DNA of 64,000 nt. It comes from Siccibacter turicensis LMG 23730 (GTDB taxonomy: Bacteria; Pseudomonadota; Gammaproteobacteria; Enterobacterales; Enterobacteriaceae). The notes under the pieces were generated by a model that saw only the letters and a list, made by a program, of their open reading frames with translations, ran no database searches and was not told the origin of the DNA. The translations under genes were made by a program, and so were the position numbers. The stretch is taken from assembly GCF_000463155.2 (NCBI RefSeq), contig NZ_AWFZ01000050.1, positions 124,001 through 188,000 on the forward strand, in the 5' to 3' direction. Of this stretch, positions 54,706 through 63,809 are shown one piece after another (the first letter of the stretch is position 1; each line of letters opens with the position of its first letter).

Positions 54706-55211
54706 AATTTAATAATTCAAGCGAATGGATTTCTCTTACAGAAGAACAAGCCTTGTTAATAAAAAAATATCAATGCCAGTTCCCAATCGCAGTTGGGGCT
54801 ATAGCTAGGGAATTAGGTATTACTGTAAAAAAATCCACTTTAGCTGCTGGCATTTCAGGAGAGATAAAGGAAGAAAATGGGAACGTCATTATTAGAGTCA
54901 ATAGGCATGATGTTAAAGAACGCCAGCGATTCACACTTGCACATGAAATAGCTCACTTCTTACTTCATAGGGATCGTATCGGTGATGGAATTACGGATGA
55001 TATTTTATACCGGTCTAAACTTTCCGATTTTATGGAAGTTCAAGCAAATCGTTTAGCAGCAGATATCCTTATGCCCGGCCACTTAATAAAAAAGGAACTA
55101 GATGAATTAAAAGAGTCTGGTGAACTCAGAGATGAAGAAAAATATGAAAAACTTGCTAACGCTGCTGAAGTATCTACAACAGCAATAAAAATTCGTCTTG
55201 GTAAAATTTAA
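54702..55211 (+). CDS. ImmA/IrrE-type zinc metallopeptidase (operon gene 2)
   Basis: A 169-residue protein. The zinc site is H81-E-I-A-H85 with the downstream Glu at about 112 (FMEVQANRLAADILMP), the DUF955 pattern. Such proteases often cleave a repressor or partner protein on damage or infection; no cognate repressor gene is adjacent. The gene overlaps the membrane-protein gene by 4 nt and precedes the beta-family gene by 11 nt, so the three are one operon. Confidence 0.87.
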   Translation: MKFNNSSEWISLTEEQALLIKKYQCQFPIAVGAIARELGITVKKSTLAAGISGEIKEENGNVIIRVNRHDVKERQRFTLAHEIAHFLLHRDRIGDGITDDILYRSKLSDFMEVQANRLAADILMPGHLIKKELDELKESGELRDEEKYEKLANAAEVSTTAIKIRLGKI

Positions 55212-55222
55212 GGAGGATAGGA

Positions 55223-56353
55223 ATGTTTCTCTTAGAAGATCGTTTTGATTTTAAATACGCTCCCATTCTCTCATTAAGTCCTTCTGAAATGGAAGCATTA
55301 GAGCAACTTCCAGAAAAAGATAAAGATCTAATCTTACCTTTATTTCCATTAAAAGGATGGATGAGTTCACAGTTATTAGAAAACTCTTTAAAAAAAATAA
55401 AAAAGACTATCGGAGATAGAAAATGGGTTGCATTTTTTGATAATGAATATTTGTCAGGAAATAAAGACTTCCTGCTAACAGGAACTTATCCAAGAGAGGT
55501 TTTTAACCAATTAGCAGCGTTAAAAAAATCAGATCATGGATATAATAACTGGTATAGCTTCTTGAAAGAGATCCCCGAAGCTATCCCTACAGTTTTTCTT
55601 GATGATTTATCTGAACTCGAACTTCAATTAACCAAGTTGATTAGTTTAAATAGAGGTTTAGTATTCGTATTTGAAGTAAAAAAACTACCACTAACTTCTT
55701 ACAATAAAGTTATTGCTGCTGTTGCAAAATTAAAAATATCTGATTTATTATTTGTATATGATCTTGGGACTATTAGTGTTGACTACAATGAATATTATCA
55801 GCCTTTGTTAAATCTAATAAATAAGACTAAAGATGTTGTTCCATTTGCAAGAGTTGCAGTATCTGGAACATCTTTTCCTTTTAATTTTGCGGGTTACCAT
55901 AAAGGTGAAAACTCTATTTATGAAAGGATATTATTTAACAAATTAAAGAATGCAATTAGTGTTTATCCTACTATATACTCTGATCGCGGAAGTGCTAGGA
56001 TTGATAAACAATCAGGAGGTGGCAACCTTCCACCTCCAAGAATAGATTATGCATTAAAAAACGATTGGCGTTTTATACGACGTGAGTTTGAAGACCCCAA
56101 ATCGCCAGGTGATGGTGAGAAAGAGCATCTTTACTATCTTTGTGCCAAAGAAATTATGGAGCAAGAATATTGGTCCAAGAGCCTGCACTTATGGGGAACG
56201 CAGATGATTGAGTTAACTTCTAAAAAAGAAAAGTTTGGTATAAATACCCCGCAAAAGGCCACTGCTGTTAGAATAAACATTCATCTATATACTCAACTTC
56301 ATTATGATTATGTGCTTGAAGAAATTGATACTGATGAAGACTGGGAAGACTAG
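55223..56353 (+). CDS. Beta-family protein (operon gene 3)
   Basis: A 376-residue protein resembling the 'beta protein' family seen in phages and islands: an opening Y-A-P-I-L segment (FDFKYAPILSLSPSEMEALE), alternating strands and helices suggesting a TIM-barrel-like fold, and FARVAVSGTSFPFNF near residue 212. A very strong AAGGAGG precedes the ATG. Members often lie beside sce7726-type genes, as here. Biochemical activity is unknown. Confidence 0.72.
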   Translation: MFLLEDRFDFKYAPILSLSPSEMEALEQLPEKDKDLILPLFPLKGWMSSQLLENSLKKIKKTIGDRKWVAFFDNEYLSGNKDFLLTGTYPREVFNQLAALKKSDHGYNNWYSFLKEIPEAIPTVFLDDLSELELQLTKLISLNRGLVFVFEVKKLPLTSYNKVIAAVAKLKISDLLFVYDLGTISVDYNEYYQPLLNLINKTKDVVPFARVAVSGTSFPFNFAGYHKGENSIYERILFNKLKNAISVYPTIYSDRGSARIDKQSGGGNLPPPRIDYALKNDWRFIRREFEDPKSPGDGEKEHLYYLCAKEIMEQEYWSKSLHLWGTQMIELTSKKEKFGINTPQKATAVRINIHLYTQLHYDYVLEEIDTDEDWED

Positions 56354-56363
56354 AAGATCTTTA

Positions 56364-56402
56364 GCCGAAGATTTAACTTTTATTTATAAAAATCTCTTCG
56401 GC
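56364..56402. terminator. Bidirectional terminator between the beta-family and sce7726 genes
   Basis: GCCGAAGA and TCTTCGGC form an 8-bp stem flanking A/T-rich sequence, between convergent genes. Confidence 0.7.
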
Positions 56403-56408
56403 CATCAT

Positions 56409-57110
56409 CTACTTTAATTGTTCTAACATACTTCCTTTTAAAATAACATTGCTATTTTTTATTTTGCAATAAGGACTAAGGAAATCCAAATCATTAACAG
56501 TAACTGTTCCCTTGACTTTTACATTTTCTAGGAAATTATCTGACGTTAGTTTATATCTTTGCGAAATTACATTTATTACAAATGCTTTTAATTTATCATA
56601 CGAAATCCCATTAATATTATCTGCTAACATTTTTTTTATATCAGCCTTTCTCCCTTTACCCAGCGAAATGTTAAAAACGCTGGCTAACTTCCGCATATCC
56701 CGGACCCTTAACAAGTCTAGATAGTCAGACTTATTCTTTATTCTAGAAGCCTTCCCTCTTTTTTTTATCGTCACGTCTTGCTCTATAACCTCCCAAACTT
56801 CGATATTATCACTAACCATTCCCAATATGGTTTTAAGATGTTTAGATGTCGTAACAACAATAGTTTTATCGAAATATTGCTGATATTTTACGAGTTGCCC
56901 AGATAATCTGTAAAGACTATCGGCGTCACTTTTTATCTCATATGCTATTATTTTTTTATCCGTTAAGACTGCAAGATCTACACGTCTTGCAAATGAATCT
57001 ATTGTTAACTCGTTAATAACTGTAACATTACCATCTAAATCATGTTTATTCAGCAAATGATTTAGAACGGTTTTTTTTATTTCTTTTTCAAAAACATTAA
57101 AATTACTCAT
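56409..57110 (-). CDS. sce7726-family protein with PD-(D/E)xK-like nuclease site
   Basis: A 233-residue protein. Residues 41-80 follow a nuclease-like core: D45 in RRVDLAVL, then E58-I-K60 in IAYEIKSD, with a QxxxY helix (GQLVKYQQYF) behind. The sce7726 family is often paired with sce7725/beta-type genes in accessory DNA and has no described function. It converges on the three-gene operon. The A+T-rich composition matches the rest of the island. Confidence 0.78.
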   Translation of the reverse strand: MSNFNVFEKEIKKTVLNHLLNKHDLDGNVTVINELTIDSFARRVDLAVLTDKKIIAYEIKSDADSLYRLSGQLVKYQQYFDKTIVVTTSKHLKTILGMVSDNIEVWEVIEQDVTIKKRGKASRIKNKSDYLDLLRVRDMRKLASVFNISLGKGRKADIKKMLADNINGISYDKLKAFVINVISQRYKLTSDNFLENVKVKGTVTVNDLDFLSPYCKIKNSNVILKGSMLEQLK

Positions 57111-57518
57111 ACTGCCGCCATTAAACTCTTTTCATTTCGTTTAAATACATATCCGTATAATGCTGCATAATATTTAATCTTCCTTCTACATCGCTCCGCC
57201 TAATACTGCCACATCTGCCATTTTCTGACGGGTGGTATGTTATGTATGGGCAACACACTTCAAGCCCCATGCACGCAGTCAGGCAGAGAAAACCGCCCTG
57301 ATGCCATAATCTGCAGGAGATAGCCTAAAGTAGAGCATTCTTCCGCGAAGATATTTATATACTGTATGTGATATTAAGTCCCACAAAACTCTCTCTTATA
57401 CATTTGAGCAAGCTACGTTTCAACCTAAGCCGACATTAAAAAATGTTTGATGTAGGAAAAACATTATCGTTTGGAGGGTAGCAAGGGCAGCCCTACTTCC
57501 CCGCAACGCCCAATCTGA
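57111..57518. other. Intergenic region between sce7726 and the integrase
   Basis: About 400 bp with no supported gene. Short, low-quality open stretches have no ribosome sites. No second copy of the tRNA 3' end was found here. Confidence 0.5.
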
Positions 57519-58772
57519 TTAATTCTTTCCTTTGAAATCAAACGCACTTATTCCCTTTTCCTTGCTAACATCTAGAAAATCCGCCCACCATTGCAGCATC
57601 AATCGTCGTTCGTCCAAATACTCAGCCTTATGAATGTAAGAAGCTCTTACAGAATTACGCTCCATATGACTTATCTGCCGCTCTTCTGCATCCATCGACC
57701 ATAACCCTGATTCAATCAGCGAACTACATGCCATGGTCCTGAAGCCATGTCCACAAACTTCTACCTTCGTGTCATACCCCATCACACGCAGCGCTTTGTT
57801 TACCGTATTTTCACTTATGGGTTTGCGAGAGTTATGATCTCCAACGAAAACAAAATCACGACTACCACTGATCTTGTGAACTTGTTTAAGGATGTCCAGT
57901 GCGTGCCGAGATAAGGGCACAAAATTTGGTGTACGCATTTTCGAGCCACGCTGCGAATGCTTCTCTCCTTCGATAGCTTCTCGTTCTGCCGGTATTGTCC
58001 ACATTGCCGTATCGAAATCGATCTCAAACCAACGGGCAAAGCGCAATTCACTGGATCGAATGAATATTAACAAGGTGGACTCAACGGCCAAGCGGGTCAA
58101 AGGACTTCCCATACAACCGTCAATTATGTGGAGTAGTTCAGGTAGGCGTTACAGCTCAAGCGCTGGACGATGGACACGGTTACTGGAAGCAACTGCTCCA
58201 GCCATCTCTTGGGCGGGGTTGTAATCAATCAAGCCACTTTGAACGGCATAACGCATGATGGCTGTTGTGCGTTGTTGAAGACGAGAAGCTACTTCAAAAC
58301 GGCCTGTAGCTTGTACAGCTTTGATAGGAGCAAGCAGATCGCGAGTTCTCAGCTCCTCAATACTACGTTTACCGGTTGCATGGAACAAATTATCATCCAG
58401 ACTTTTAAGCACCCGCCGACTATGTTCCTCTGACCATTTCTTGTTAGTTGCATGCCAACCTCTGGCAACAGACTCAAAGGTAATTGCCTCTTTCGCCTGT
58501 TCTTCTTTCACAGCACGTTTGTGTTCGCGAGGATCGATTCCTGCAGCAACAAGCTTTCTGGCCTCTTCCCTCTTTTGAGGAGCATCAGCTAATGACGTTT
58601 CAGGATAAACTCCAAACGCCATTAGGTGCTGCTTACCACCAAAACGAAAGCGGAACCGCCAGTATTTTGAGTCGTTAGGGTGAACCAGCAAAACAATGCC
58701 TTCACCGTCAGTTAGTTTATAGGCTTTAGCTTCAGGCTTAGCCGAACGAACCTCCACATCACTTAGAGCCAT
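57519..58772 (-). pseudogene. P4-type tyrosine integrase with one internal stop codon
   Basis: The whole gene reads in one frame for 418 codons from MALSDVEVRSAKP (58772), interrupted only by a TAA at 58149-58151. The upstream part (207 codons) has the P4-integrase arm-binding and core-binding domains and ends PALEL; the reading resumes RLPELLHIIDG. The catalytic half keeps the Arg (RSSELRFARW), the HGFR motif and the Tyr (ASYIHKAEY). In relatives a lysine stands where the stop is, so one AAA-to-TAA change could explain it. P4-type enzymes target leuX, located 190 bp away. Confidence 0.88.
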
Positions 58773-58926
58773 GATGAGTATCCTTTCAAGGGTTCTGTGT
58801 GGGTACAAACCGAACCGCGATATACCCGCAGGCGTACCCACATCAGTGGGTCGATGTAGATTGATTCAGGTTGATCAAGCCGAGTGAAACGGCGAGTAAA
58901 GCACTGTGTCGTCGAATTTCAGGCAC

Positions 58927-58949
58927 AAAAAAAGCCACCCTAAGGTAGC
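58927..58949 (-). terminator. leuX terminator
   Basis: On the minus strand GCTACC-TTAG-GGTGGC is followed by seven T, 17 bp past the tRNA. Confidence 0.8.
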
Positions 58950-58965
58950 TCATTTTTGCATCACA

Positions 58966-59050
58966 TGGTGCCGAAGGCCGGACTCGAACCGGCACGTATT
59001 TCTACGGTTGATTTTGAATCAACTGCGTCTACCGATTTCGCCACTTCGGC
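58966..59050 (-). tRNA. leuX: tRNA-Leu (anticodon CAA), attachment site of the island
   Basis: An 85-nt class II tRNA with encoded CCA. The anticodon stem-loop is GTTGATTCAAAATCAAC with CAA at its centre. It matches E. coli leuX, the attachment site of phage P4 and many islands. The 3' end is preserved, so the island lies downstream of it, on the low-coordinate side. Confidence 0.95.
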
Positions 59051-59182
59051 ACTGAAGGGGATGCGGAAACGTGTGGATTATACCTGTCATCGGCCACCTT
59101 GCAAGCTGCGCTGTGGGTAAGTCCCGTTGAGTGCTGAAAATTTCAGCGCCAGGCGGCGTGGTTGCTCTTATCCCCTCCCCCG

Positions 59183-59300
59183 TTCCCGGCCCGTCTCCAC
59201 TTCCTCAACGCCCTTATCCCTCTTCCCGCCCCGTCTCCCCTTCCTCACAACATTCACCCATTCCCGGCCCGTTCTGCCCTTCCACGCCCCCACCGCACCA
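59183..59300. repeat. Three imperfect pyrimidine-rich repeats
   Basis: Units starting TTCCCGGCCCG (59183), TTCCCGCCCCG (59223) and TTCCCGGCCCG (59261) recur every 38-40 bp, each followed by pyrimidine-rich sequence (TCTCC..CTTCCTCA). The tract has strong strand bias (C/T on the plus strand) and lies in the leader region of ahr. Confidence 0.65.
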
Positions 59301-59368
59301 ATCGCAACCCGCTCTCGGGTGTGGCATGTTCTACACTGCATGTCAGAGCCACAAAAAAGGAAAGCGTG

Positions 59369-60388
59369 ATGTCCAAAATCAAAAGTTATGCCGCGCCGCA
59401 GGCCGGTGCCGAGCTTGAGCTGTACGAGTACGACGCGGGCGACCTGAAGCCGGAAGACGTTGAAATCAAGGTGGAGTACTGCGGTATCTGCCACTCTGAC
59501 CTGTCGATGATCGACAACGAATGGGGCTTCTCGCAGTATCCGCTGGTGGCGGGCCACGAGGTGATTGGCCGCGTGCATGCACTCGGCAGCAGCGCGCAGG
59601 ACAAAGGCCTGAAAGTGGGTCAGCGCGTCGGTATCGGCTGGACCGCAAACAGCTGCGGCCATTGCGATGCCTGTATCAGCGGCAACCAGGTGAACTGCGC
59701 GGAAGGCAGCGTGCCGACCATCATCAACCGCGGCGGCTTCGCGGATAAGATCCGCGCCAACTGGCAGTGGGCGATCCCGCTCCCGGAATCCATCGACGCG
59801 GCGTCCGCCGGTCCGCTGCTGTGCGGCGGTATCACGGTGTTCAAACCGCTGCTGATGCATCATGTCACCGCCACCAGCCGCGTGGGCGTCATCGGTATCG
59901 GCGGTCTGGGCCATATCGCCATCAAACTGCTGCGCGCGATGGGCTGCGAGGTGACGGCGTTCAGCTCTAACCCGTCCAAAGAGCAGGAGATCCTCGGCAT
60001 GGGTGCCGACCGCGTGGTCAACAGCCGCGATCCGGAAGCCCTGAAGGCGCTGGCCGGTCAGTTCGATCTCATCATCAACACCGTGAACGTGTCGCTCGAC
60101 TGGATGCCGTACTTCCAGGCGCTGGCCTACGGCGGTAACTTCCACACCGTTGGCGCAGTGATGAAGCCGTTCGAAGTCCCGGCGTTCTCGCTGATTGCCG
60201 GGGACCGCAGCATCGCCGGTTCCTCAACCGGGTCGCCGCACGAGCTGCGCACGCTGATGAAACTGGCGGGCCGCGCGAAAGTCGCGCCGCAGACCGAAGA
60301 GTTCCCGATGTCGCGCATCAACGAGGCGATCCAGCACGTGCGCGACGGCAAAGCCCGTTACCGCGTGGTGCTGAAAGCGGATTTCTAA
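59369..60388 (+). CDS. ahr: NADPH-dependent aldehyde reductase Ahr (zinc-type)
   Basis: A 339-residue zinc alcohol dehydrogenase, the same length as E. coli Ahr (YjgB), which reduces a wide range of aldehydes. Catalytic-zinc residues are in [10 protein letters not shown] and GHEV; the structural zinc cysteines are in [16 protein letters not shown]; the cofactor loop is [15 protein letters not shown] before the ATG at 59369 fixes the start. It sits next to leuX as in E. coli. Confidence 0.95.
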   Translation: MSKIKSYAAPQAGAELELYEYDAGDLKPEDVEIKVEYCGICHSDLSMIDNEWGFSQYPLVAGHEVIGRVHALGSSAQDKGLKVGQRVGIGWTANSCGHCDACISGNQVNCAEGSVPTIINRGGFADKIRANWQWAIPLPESIDAASAGPLLCGGITVFKPLLMHHVTATSRVGVIGIGGLGHIAIKLLRAMGCEVTAFSSNPSKEQEILGMGADRVVNSRDPEALKALAGQFDLIINTVNVSLDWMPYFQALAYGGNFHTVGAVMKPFEVPAFSLIAGDRSIAGSSTGSPHELRTLMKLAGRAKVAPQTEEFPMSRINEAIQHVRDGKARYRVVLKADF

Positions 60389-60405
60389 TCCCGCCCTGAA
60401 ATAAC

Positions 60406-60431
60406 AAAAGGCTCCGTCAGGAGCCTTTTTT
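60406..60431. terminator. Bidirectional terminator between ahr and the dihydroxyacetone kinase gene
   Basis: AAAAGGCTCC-GTCA-GGAGCCTTTTTT is a strong intrinsic terminator with A and T runs on the two sides. Confidence 0.92.
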
Positions 60432-60463
60432 GTGGGTGCTTACTTACCTTGCAGAGCGCGCCG

Positions 60464-62101
60464 TTACTTCGCCAGCGCGGTCAGCACTTCGGCTACCGCC
60501 ATGGCGCCCGGATCGGTTACGCCGTCGAGGTTCTGGCTGTTGATGTAGGACGAACGCCCCGCGCCCGCCTTCTGCATCTGCGCCGTGCTGTCGGCACCCT
60601 TCTGCGCGGCCAGAGCGGCGGCTTTAATGCCCCCTTGCGCCAGCGCGTCCAGCGCCGGTTGCAGGGCGTCGATCAGGGTACGGTCGCCGAGATCGGCCCC
60701 GCCGTAGCGCTTCATCTGTTGCAGGCCCACCTGCAGGGCCTGCGGCAGCGCGTCGCCCTCGGCCACACGCTGGCCCGCCGAGGTAAAGAAGATCGACATC
60801 AGCACGCCGCTGGAGCCGCCCATCACCGTTGCCAGACGCTCGCCGATAAGCTGCAACAGCTGCCCGGTATTATTGAGCGGCAGTTCCTTGTTCACCAGCA
60901 GCAGGGCGATGTCCTGCGCGCCTTTGGCGAAGGTCGAGCCGGTGTCGCCGTCGCCCACTTTGGCATCAAGCGCGTTAAGGCGGCCTTCCAGCTCAATAAG
61001 CGTGGAGGTGGCGATGGCCAGCACCGTCTGCACCTGCACGTTCTCCGAGGCGTGATACTCCACCGCGTCGCGCACCATGCTGTGCTTCTGGGATTTCATC
61101 GGGGCGAACGCCACGGCGGGCTGCCAGCCGCTGGTCTCCACCGGGGCGGTGAGCGCGGCGATAAACTCGTCGTTCAGGCGCAGGGCGGTGAGCGAGAAGC
61201 CCTTCATGTCGAGGGCGCTGACCAGCGTAGCCGGGCCAACCAGATAGTCGACCTGCTCACCCAATGTCGAGTGCGCCAGCTCTTTGGTGAGCAGGGCCAT
61301 CTCCAGCCCCGAGGTACCGCCGAGGTTGTTGATCAGCACCGCGAGGCGCGCGTCAGGGCCGGCCTGCTGCTGAAGCTGCTCCGCAAGATGCGCGATGAGG
61401 TCGCGGCTGTTGTGGCTCTCCACCACGCTGGCGCCCGGTTCGCCGTGGATGCCAAGCCCCAGCTCGACGTGGCCCGGTTTGATGCGGCTCTCCTCGTCGC
61501 TGCCCGGCAGGTTACCGGTCTGCATGGCGAGGCCAAGGCTCCAGAGGTTGTCGCACGCCTTCTGCGCCATCTCGCGCACTTCGCTCAGGGATTTCCCCTG
61601 TTCGGCGGCGTAACCGGCAATCTTATGCACCAGCACCGTGCCGGCGATACCGCGCGGCTGCTTGTTGTCCGGCAGGGCGATGTCGTCCCCGACGATCACC
61701 ATCTCCACCTTCAGGCCGTAGCGCTTAGCTTTCTCCGCGGCAAGGCCGAAGTTCAGGCGGTCGCCGGTGTAGTTTTTGACCACCAGCAGGCAGCCGCGAT
61801 CGCCGGTTAGCGCGACGATGGCGTTAAGCACCGCGTCCACACTGGGTGACGCGTAGAGGTCGCCACACACCGCGGCGGTCAGCATCCCTTTGCCGACAAA
61901 GCCTGCGTGCGCCGGTTCATGGCCTGAGCCGCCGCCGGAGATCACCGCGACCTTGCTTTTATCCCAGTCGCTGCGCGCCACTACGCGGATGGCCGGGTCG
62001 ATATCGAGTTTTGTCAGGTTGCCAAAGCGGCTGCTAAGGATGATGCCTTCGAGGGCATCGTCGACGAGCCGGGTGCGCTCGTTAAAGAAGAATCTGGACA
62101 T
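60464..62101 (-). CDS. ATP-dependent dihydroxyacetone kinase (DhaK-DhaL fusion)
   Basis: A 545-residue single-chain kinase that phosphorylates dihydroxyacetone. The DhaK half has the substrate loop GGGSGHEPAHAGFVG (about 56-70) and the covalent-histidine segment GLGIHGEPG near 216. The DhaL half carries the Mg-ATP aspartate motif KVGDGDTGS. This is the Citrobacter-type ATP-dependent form, unlike the PTS-dependent E. coli DhaKLM. The ATG at 62101 (MSRFFFNER) has GGAAATT upstream. No dha or gly cluster accompanies it. Confidence 0.93.
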   Translation of the reverse strand: MSRFFFNERTRLVDDALEGIILSSRFGNLTKLDIDPAIRVVARSDWDKSKVAVISGGGSGHEPAHAGFVGKGMLTAAVCGDLYASPSVDAVLNAIVALTGDRGCLLVVKNYTGDRLNFGLAAEKAKRYGLKVEMVIVGDDIALPDNKQPRGIAGTVLVHKIAGYAAEQGKSLSEVREMAQKACDNLWSLGLAMQTGNLPGSDEESRIKPGHVELGLGIHGEPGASVVESHNSRDLIAHLAEQLQQQAGPDARLAVLINNLGGTSGLEMALLTKELAHSTLGEQVDYLVGPATLVSALDMKGFSLTALRLNDEFIAALTAPVETSGWQPAVAFAPMKSQKHSMVRDAVEYHASENVQVQTVLAIATSTLIELEGRLNALDAKVGDGDTGSTFAKGAQDIALLLVNKELPLNNTGQLLQLIGERLATVMGGSSGVLMSIFFTSAGQRVAEGDALPQALQVGLQQMKRYGGADLGDRTLIDALQPALDALAQGGIKAAALAAQKGADSTAQMQKAGAGRSSYINSQNLDGVTDPGAMAVAEVLTALAK

Positions 62102-62186
62102 AATTTCCCACTGTTTTTTGAATCGTAGTAACAGCATAGACCCTGAGAGACAGGGCGCGGACAAAGGCAGAATTAGCTGAACGGCG

Positions 62187-62258
62187 GGTGAACGGAACCG
62201 CACCAGACTGACACAGATCCGACACATGCGCTTGTCTCAGCGCTCCCTTGCGGATGAC
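62187..62258. repeat. 72-bp direct repeat, copy A
   Basis: Copy A begins GGTGAACGGAACCGCACCAG and ends CTCCCTTGCGGATGAC. It matches copy B at 65 of 72 positions in the same orientation. Confidence 0.85.
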
Positions 62259-62594
62259 GCGCGTGAGACGTTACGGGAAAATGCAGTGGCCCCACTAACG
62301 CAGGGCTGCTGCATCTTCCGGCCCTGAAAGCTAACGTCAATGCCAAAGGGATGGACTTCTCCGGCATCAAAACCGCCGCGCCGCAGGCGTTGAGTCCGGG
62401 CTGGCAGTCGGGAACCGCCAGAGGGCACGAGCCCCGGGATGGGGTATCGCGACCGACCGGAGCGAGACGCCGGAGGCAAGGGCAGCCCGCAGGGCCGGTT
62501 TTACTGGCCGGGAGCCGGGATGGCAAAGGGGGCGGCGGCGAGCCCCCTTTGCGCGTTCACGGGCGTCAGAGGTTACATGTAAGTGCGGTGTAAC

Positions 62595-62666
62595 GGTGAA
62601 CGGAACCGCACCAGACTGACATATATTCGACACGTTCGCTTATCTCACCGCTCCCTTGCGGATGAC
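62595..62666. repeat. 72-bp direct repeat, copy B
   Basis: Copy B lies 408 bp from copy A, ending 22 bp before the lptG terminator. The ends are conserved; the differences cluster in the middle. Confidence 0.85.
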
Positions 62667-62687
62667 ATTGCAGAGCAAATGACGCAC

Positions 62688-62717
62688 AAAAAAAAGAGAG
62701 GCCATCGCCTCTCTTTT
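62688..62717 (-). terminator. lptG terminator
   Basis: GAGAGGC and GCCTCTC (7 bp, 4-nt loop) with a run of eight T on the minus strand, 10 bp past the lptG stop. Confidence 0.9.
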
Positions 62718-62726
62718 CTCGTTGCG

Positions 62727-63809
62727 CTATGCGCGCCGCATCATCAGCCACAAACTTATCAGGAAGAACGATGCGCTTGGCAGCAGCGCCCCGATAATCG
62801 GCGGGATGTTGTACACCAGGCTCAGCGGCCCAAAAATCTGATCCAGCACGTAGAACACAAACCCGAAGCTGATCCCGGTGACCACCCGCACACCCATCGG
62901 CACGCTACGCAGCGGGCCAAAGATGAACGACAGCGCCATCAGCATCATCACCGCCACCGATAGCGGCTGGAAGATTTTGCTCCACATATTGAGCTGGTAA
63001 CGGCCCGGATCCTGGCCGCTGGATTTCAGGTAGTTCACGTAGTCGCGTAGGCCGGTAATCGACAGCGCATCCGGGTCCAGCGCCACCACGCCGAGCTTGT
63101 CCGGCGTCAGGTTGGTTTTCCAGGTGCCGGTGACGGTCTGGGTGCCGGTGATCTGCTCCGGGTTCTGCAGGTTCGACTCATCCACCTGGGAGAGGTGCCA
63201 CACCTTCTCTTTGGTATCGAATTTCGCCGAGGCGGCATAGCGCACCGACTGCAGGCGACGCTCGTCGTTAAAGCGGTAGATGCTGATGCCGCCCAGTTCG
63301 TTGTCGCCCTTCACGCGTTCGATATAGACGAAGTTGTTGCCGTCTTTCGCCCACAGCCCCTGCTGGGTGGAGAGCAGCGAGCCGCCGTACATCATCTGCG
63401 CACGGTAGTTACGCGCCATCTGTTCGCCCTGCGGCGCGACCCATTCACCGATCGCCATGGTCAGCAGCACCAGCGGGATCGCGGTTTTCATCACCGCCAG
63501 CGCCACCTGCAAACGGGTGAAGCCGGAGGCCTGCATCACCACCAGCTCGCTGCGCTGCGCCAGCATTCCCAGCCCAAGCAGTGCGCCAAGCAGCGCCGCC
63601 ATCGGGAAGAAGATCTGAATATCTTTCGGCGCGCTCAGCAGGGTGTACATCCCCGCGCCCAGCGCGCTGTAGTCGCCCTGCCCGGCTTTCTTAAGCTGGT
63701 CGACAAACTTGATGATGCCGGAGAGCGACACCAGCATGAACAGCGTCATCATGATGGTGTTGAAAATCGTTTTACCGATGTAGCGGTCAAGTACACCAAA
63801 CCCAGGCAT
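62727..63809 (-). CDS. lptG: LPS export ABC transporter permease LptG
   Basis: A 360-residue permease, same length as E. coli. Six transmembrane helices surround a periplasmic beta-jellyroll domain (about 130-265); the coupling helix region MLAQRSELVVMQASGFTR contacts LptB. With LptF it extracts LPS from the inner membrane. The ATG at 63809 overlaps the lptF stop (TGATG); a GTG three bases upstream is rejected. Confidence 0.96.
   Translation of the reverse strand: MPGFGVLDRYIGKTIFNTIMMTLFMLVSLSGIIKFVDQLKKAGQGDYSALGAGMYTLLSAPKDIQIFFPMAALLGALLGLGMLAQRSELVVMQASGFTRLQVALAVMKTAIPLVLLTMAIGEWVAPQGEQMARNYRAQMMYGGSLLSTQQGLWAKDGNNFVYIERVKGDNELGGISIYRFNDERRLQSVRYAASAKFDTKEKVWHLSQVDESNLQNPEQITGTQTVTGTWKTNLTPDKLGVVALDPDALSITGLRDYVNYLKSSGQDPGRYQLNMWSKIFQPLSVAVMMLMALSFIFGPLRSVPMGVRVVTGISFGFVFYVLDQIFGPLSLVYNIPPIIGALLPSASFFLISLWLMMRRA

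Larger units (their letters stand above)
62102..62726. other. Long intergenic region with paired repeats and a GC-rich core
   Basis: This 625-bp region has no supported gene. It holds two 72-bp direct repeats (listed separately) that flank about 336 bp of very G+C-rich DNA, with an 11-bp stem-loop GCAAAGGGGGC / GCCCCCTTTGC at 62523-62552. The dihydroxyacetone kinase promoter must lie at its left end. Confidence 0.6.

Noticed and set aside
59183-59300. Pyrimidine-rich triple repeat as a CRISPR array
   Set aside because: Repeats are imperfect, spacers are not distinct and no cas genes are in the window.
59162-59368. Upstream extension of ahr by 69 codons
   Set aside because: The added residues come from the pyrimidine-rich repeat tract and are Pro/Leu/Ser-rich; the ATG at 59369 has a good ribosome site and the family N-terminus.
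62193-62216. Second GGAACC motif considered as an hrp box (in both 72-bp repeat copies)
   Set aside because: No CCACNNA follows at 15-16 bases and no gene lies suitably downstream.
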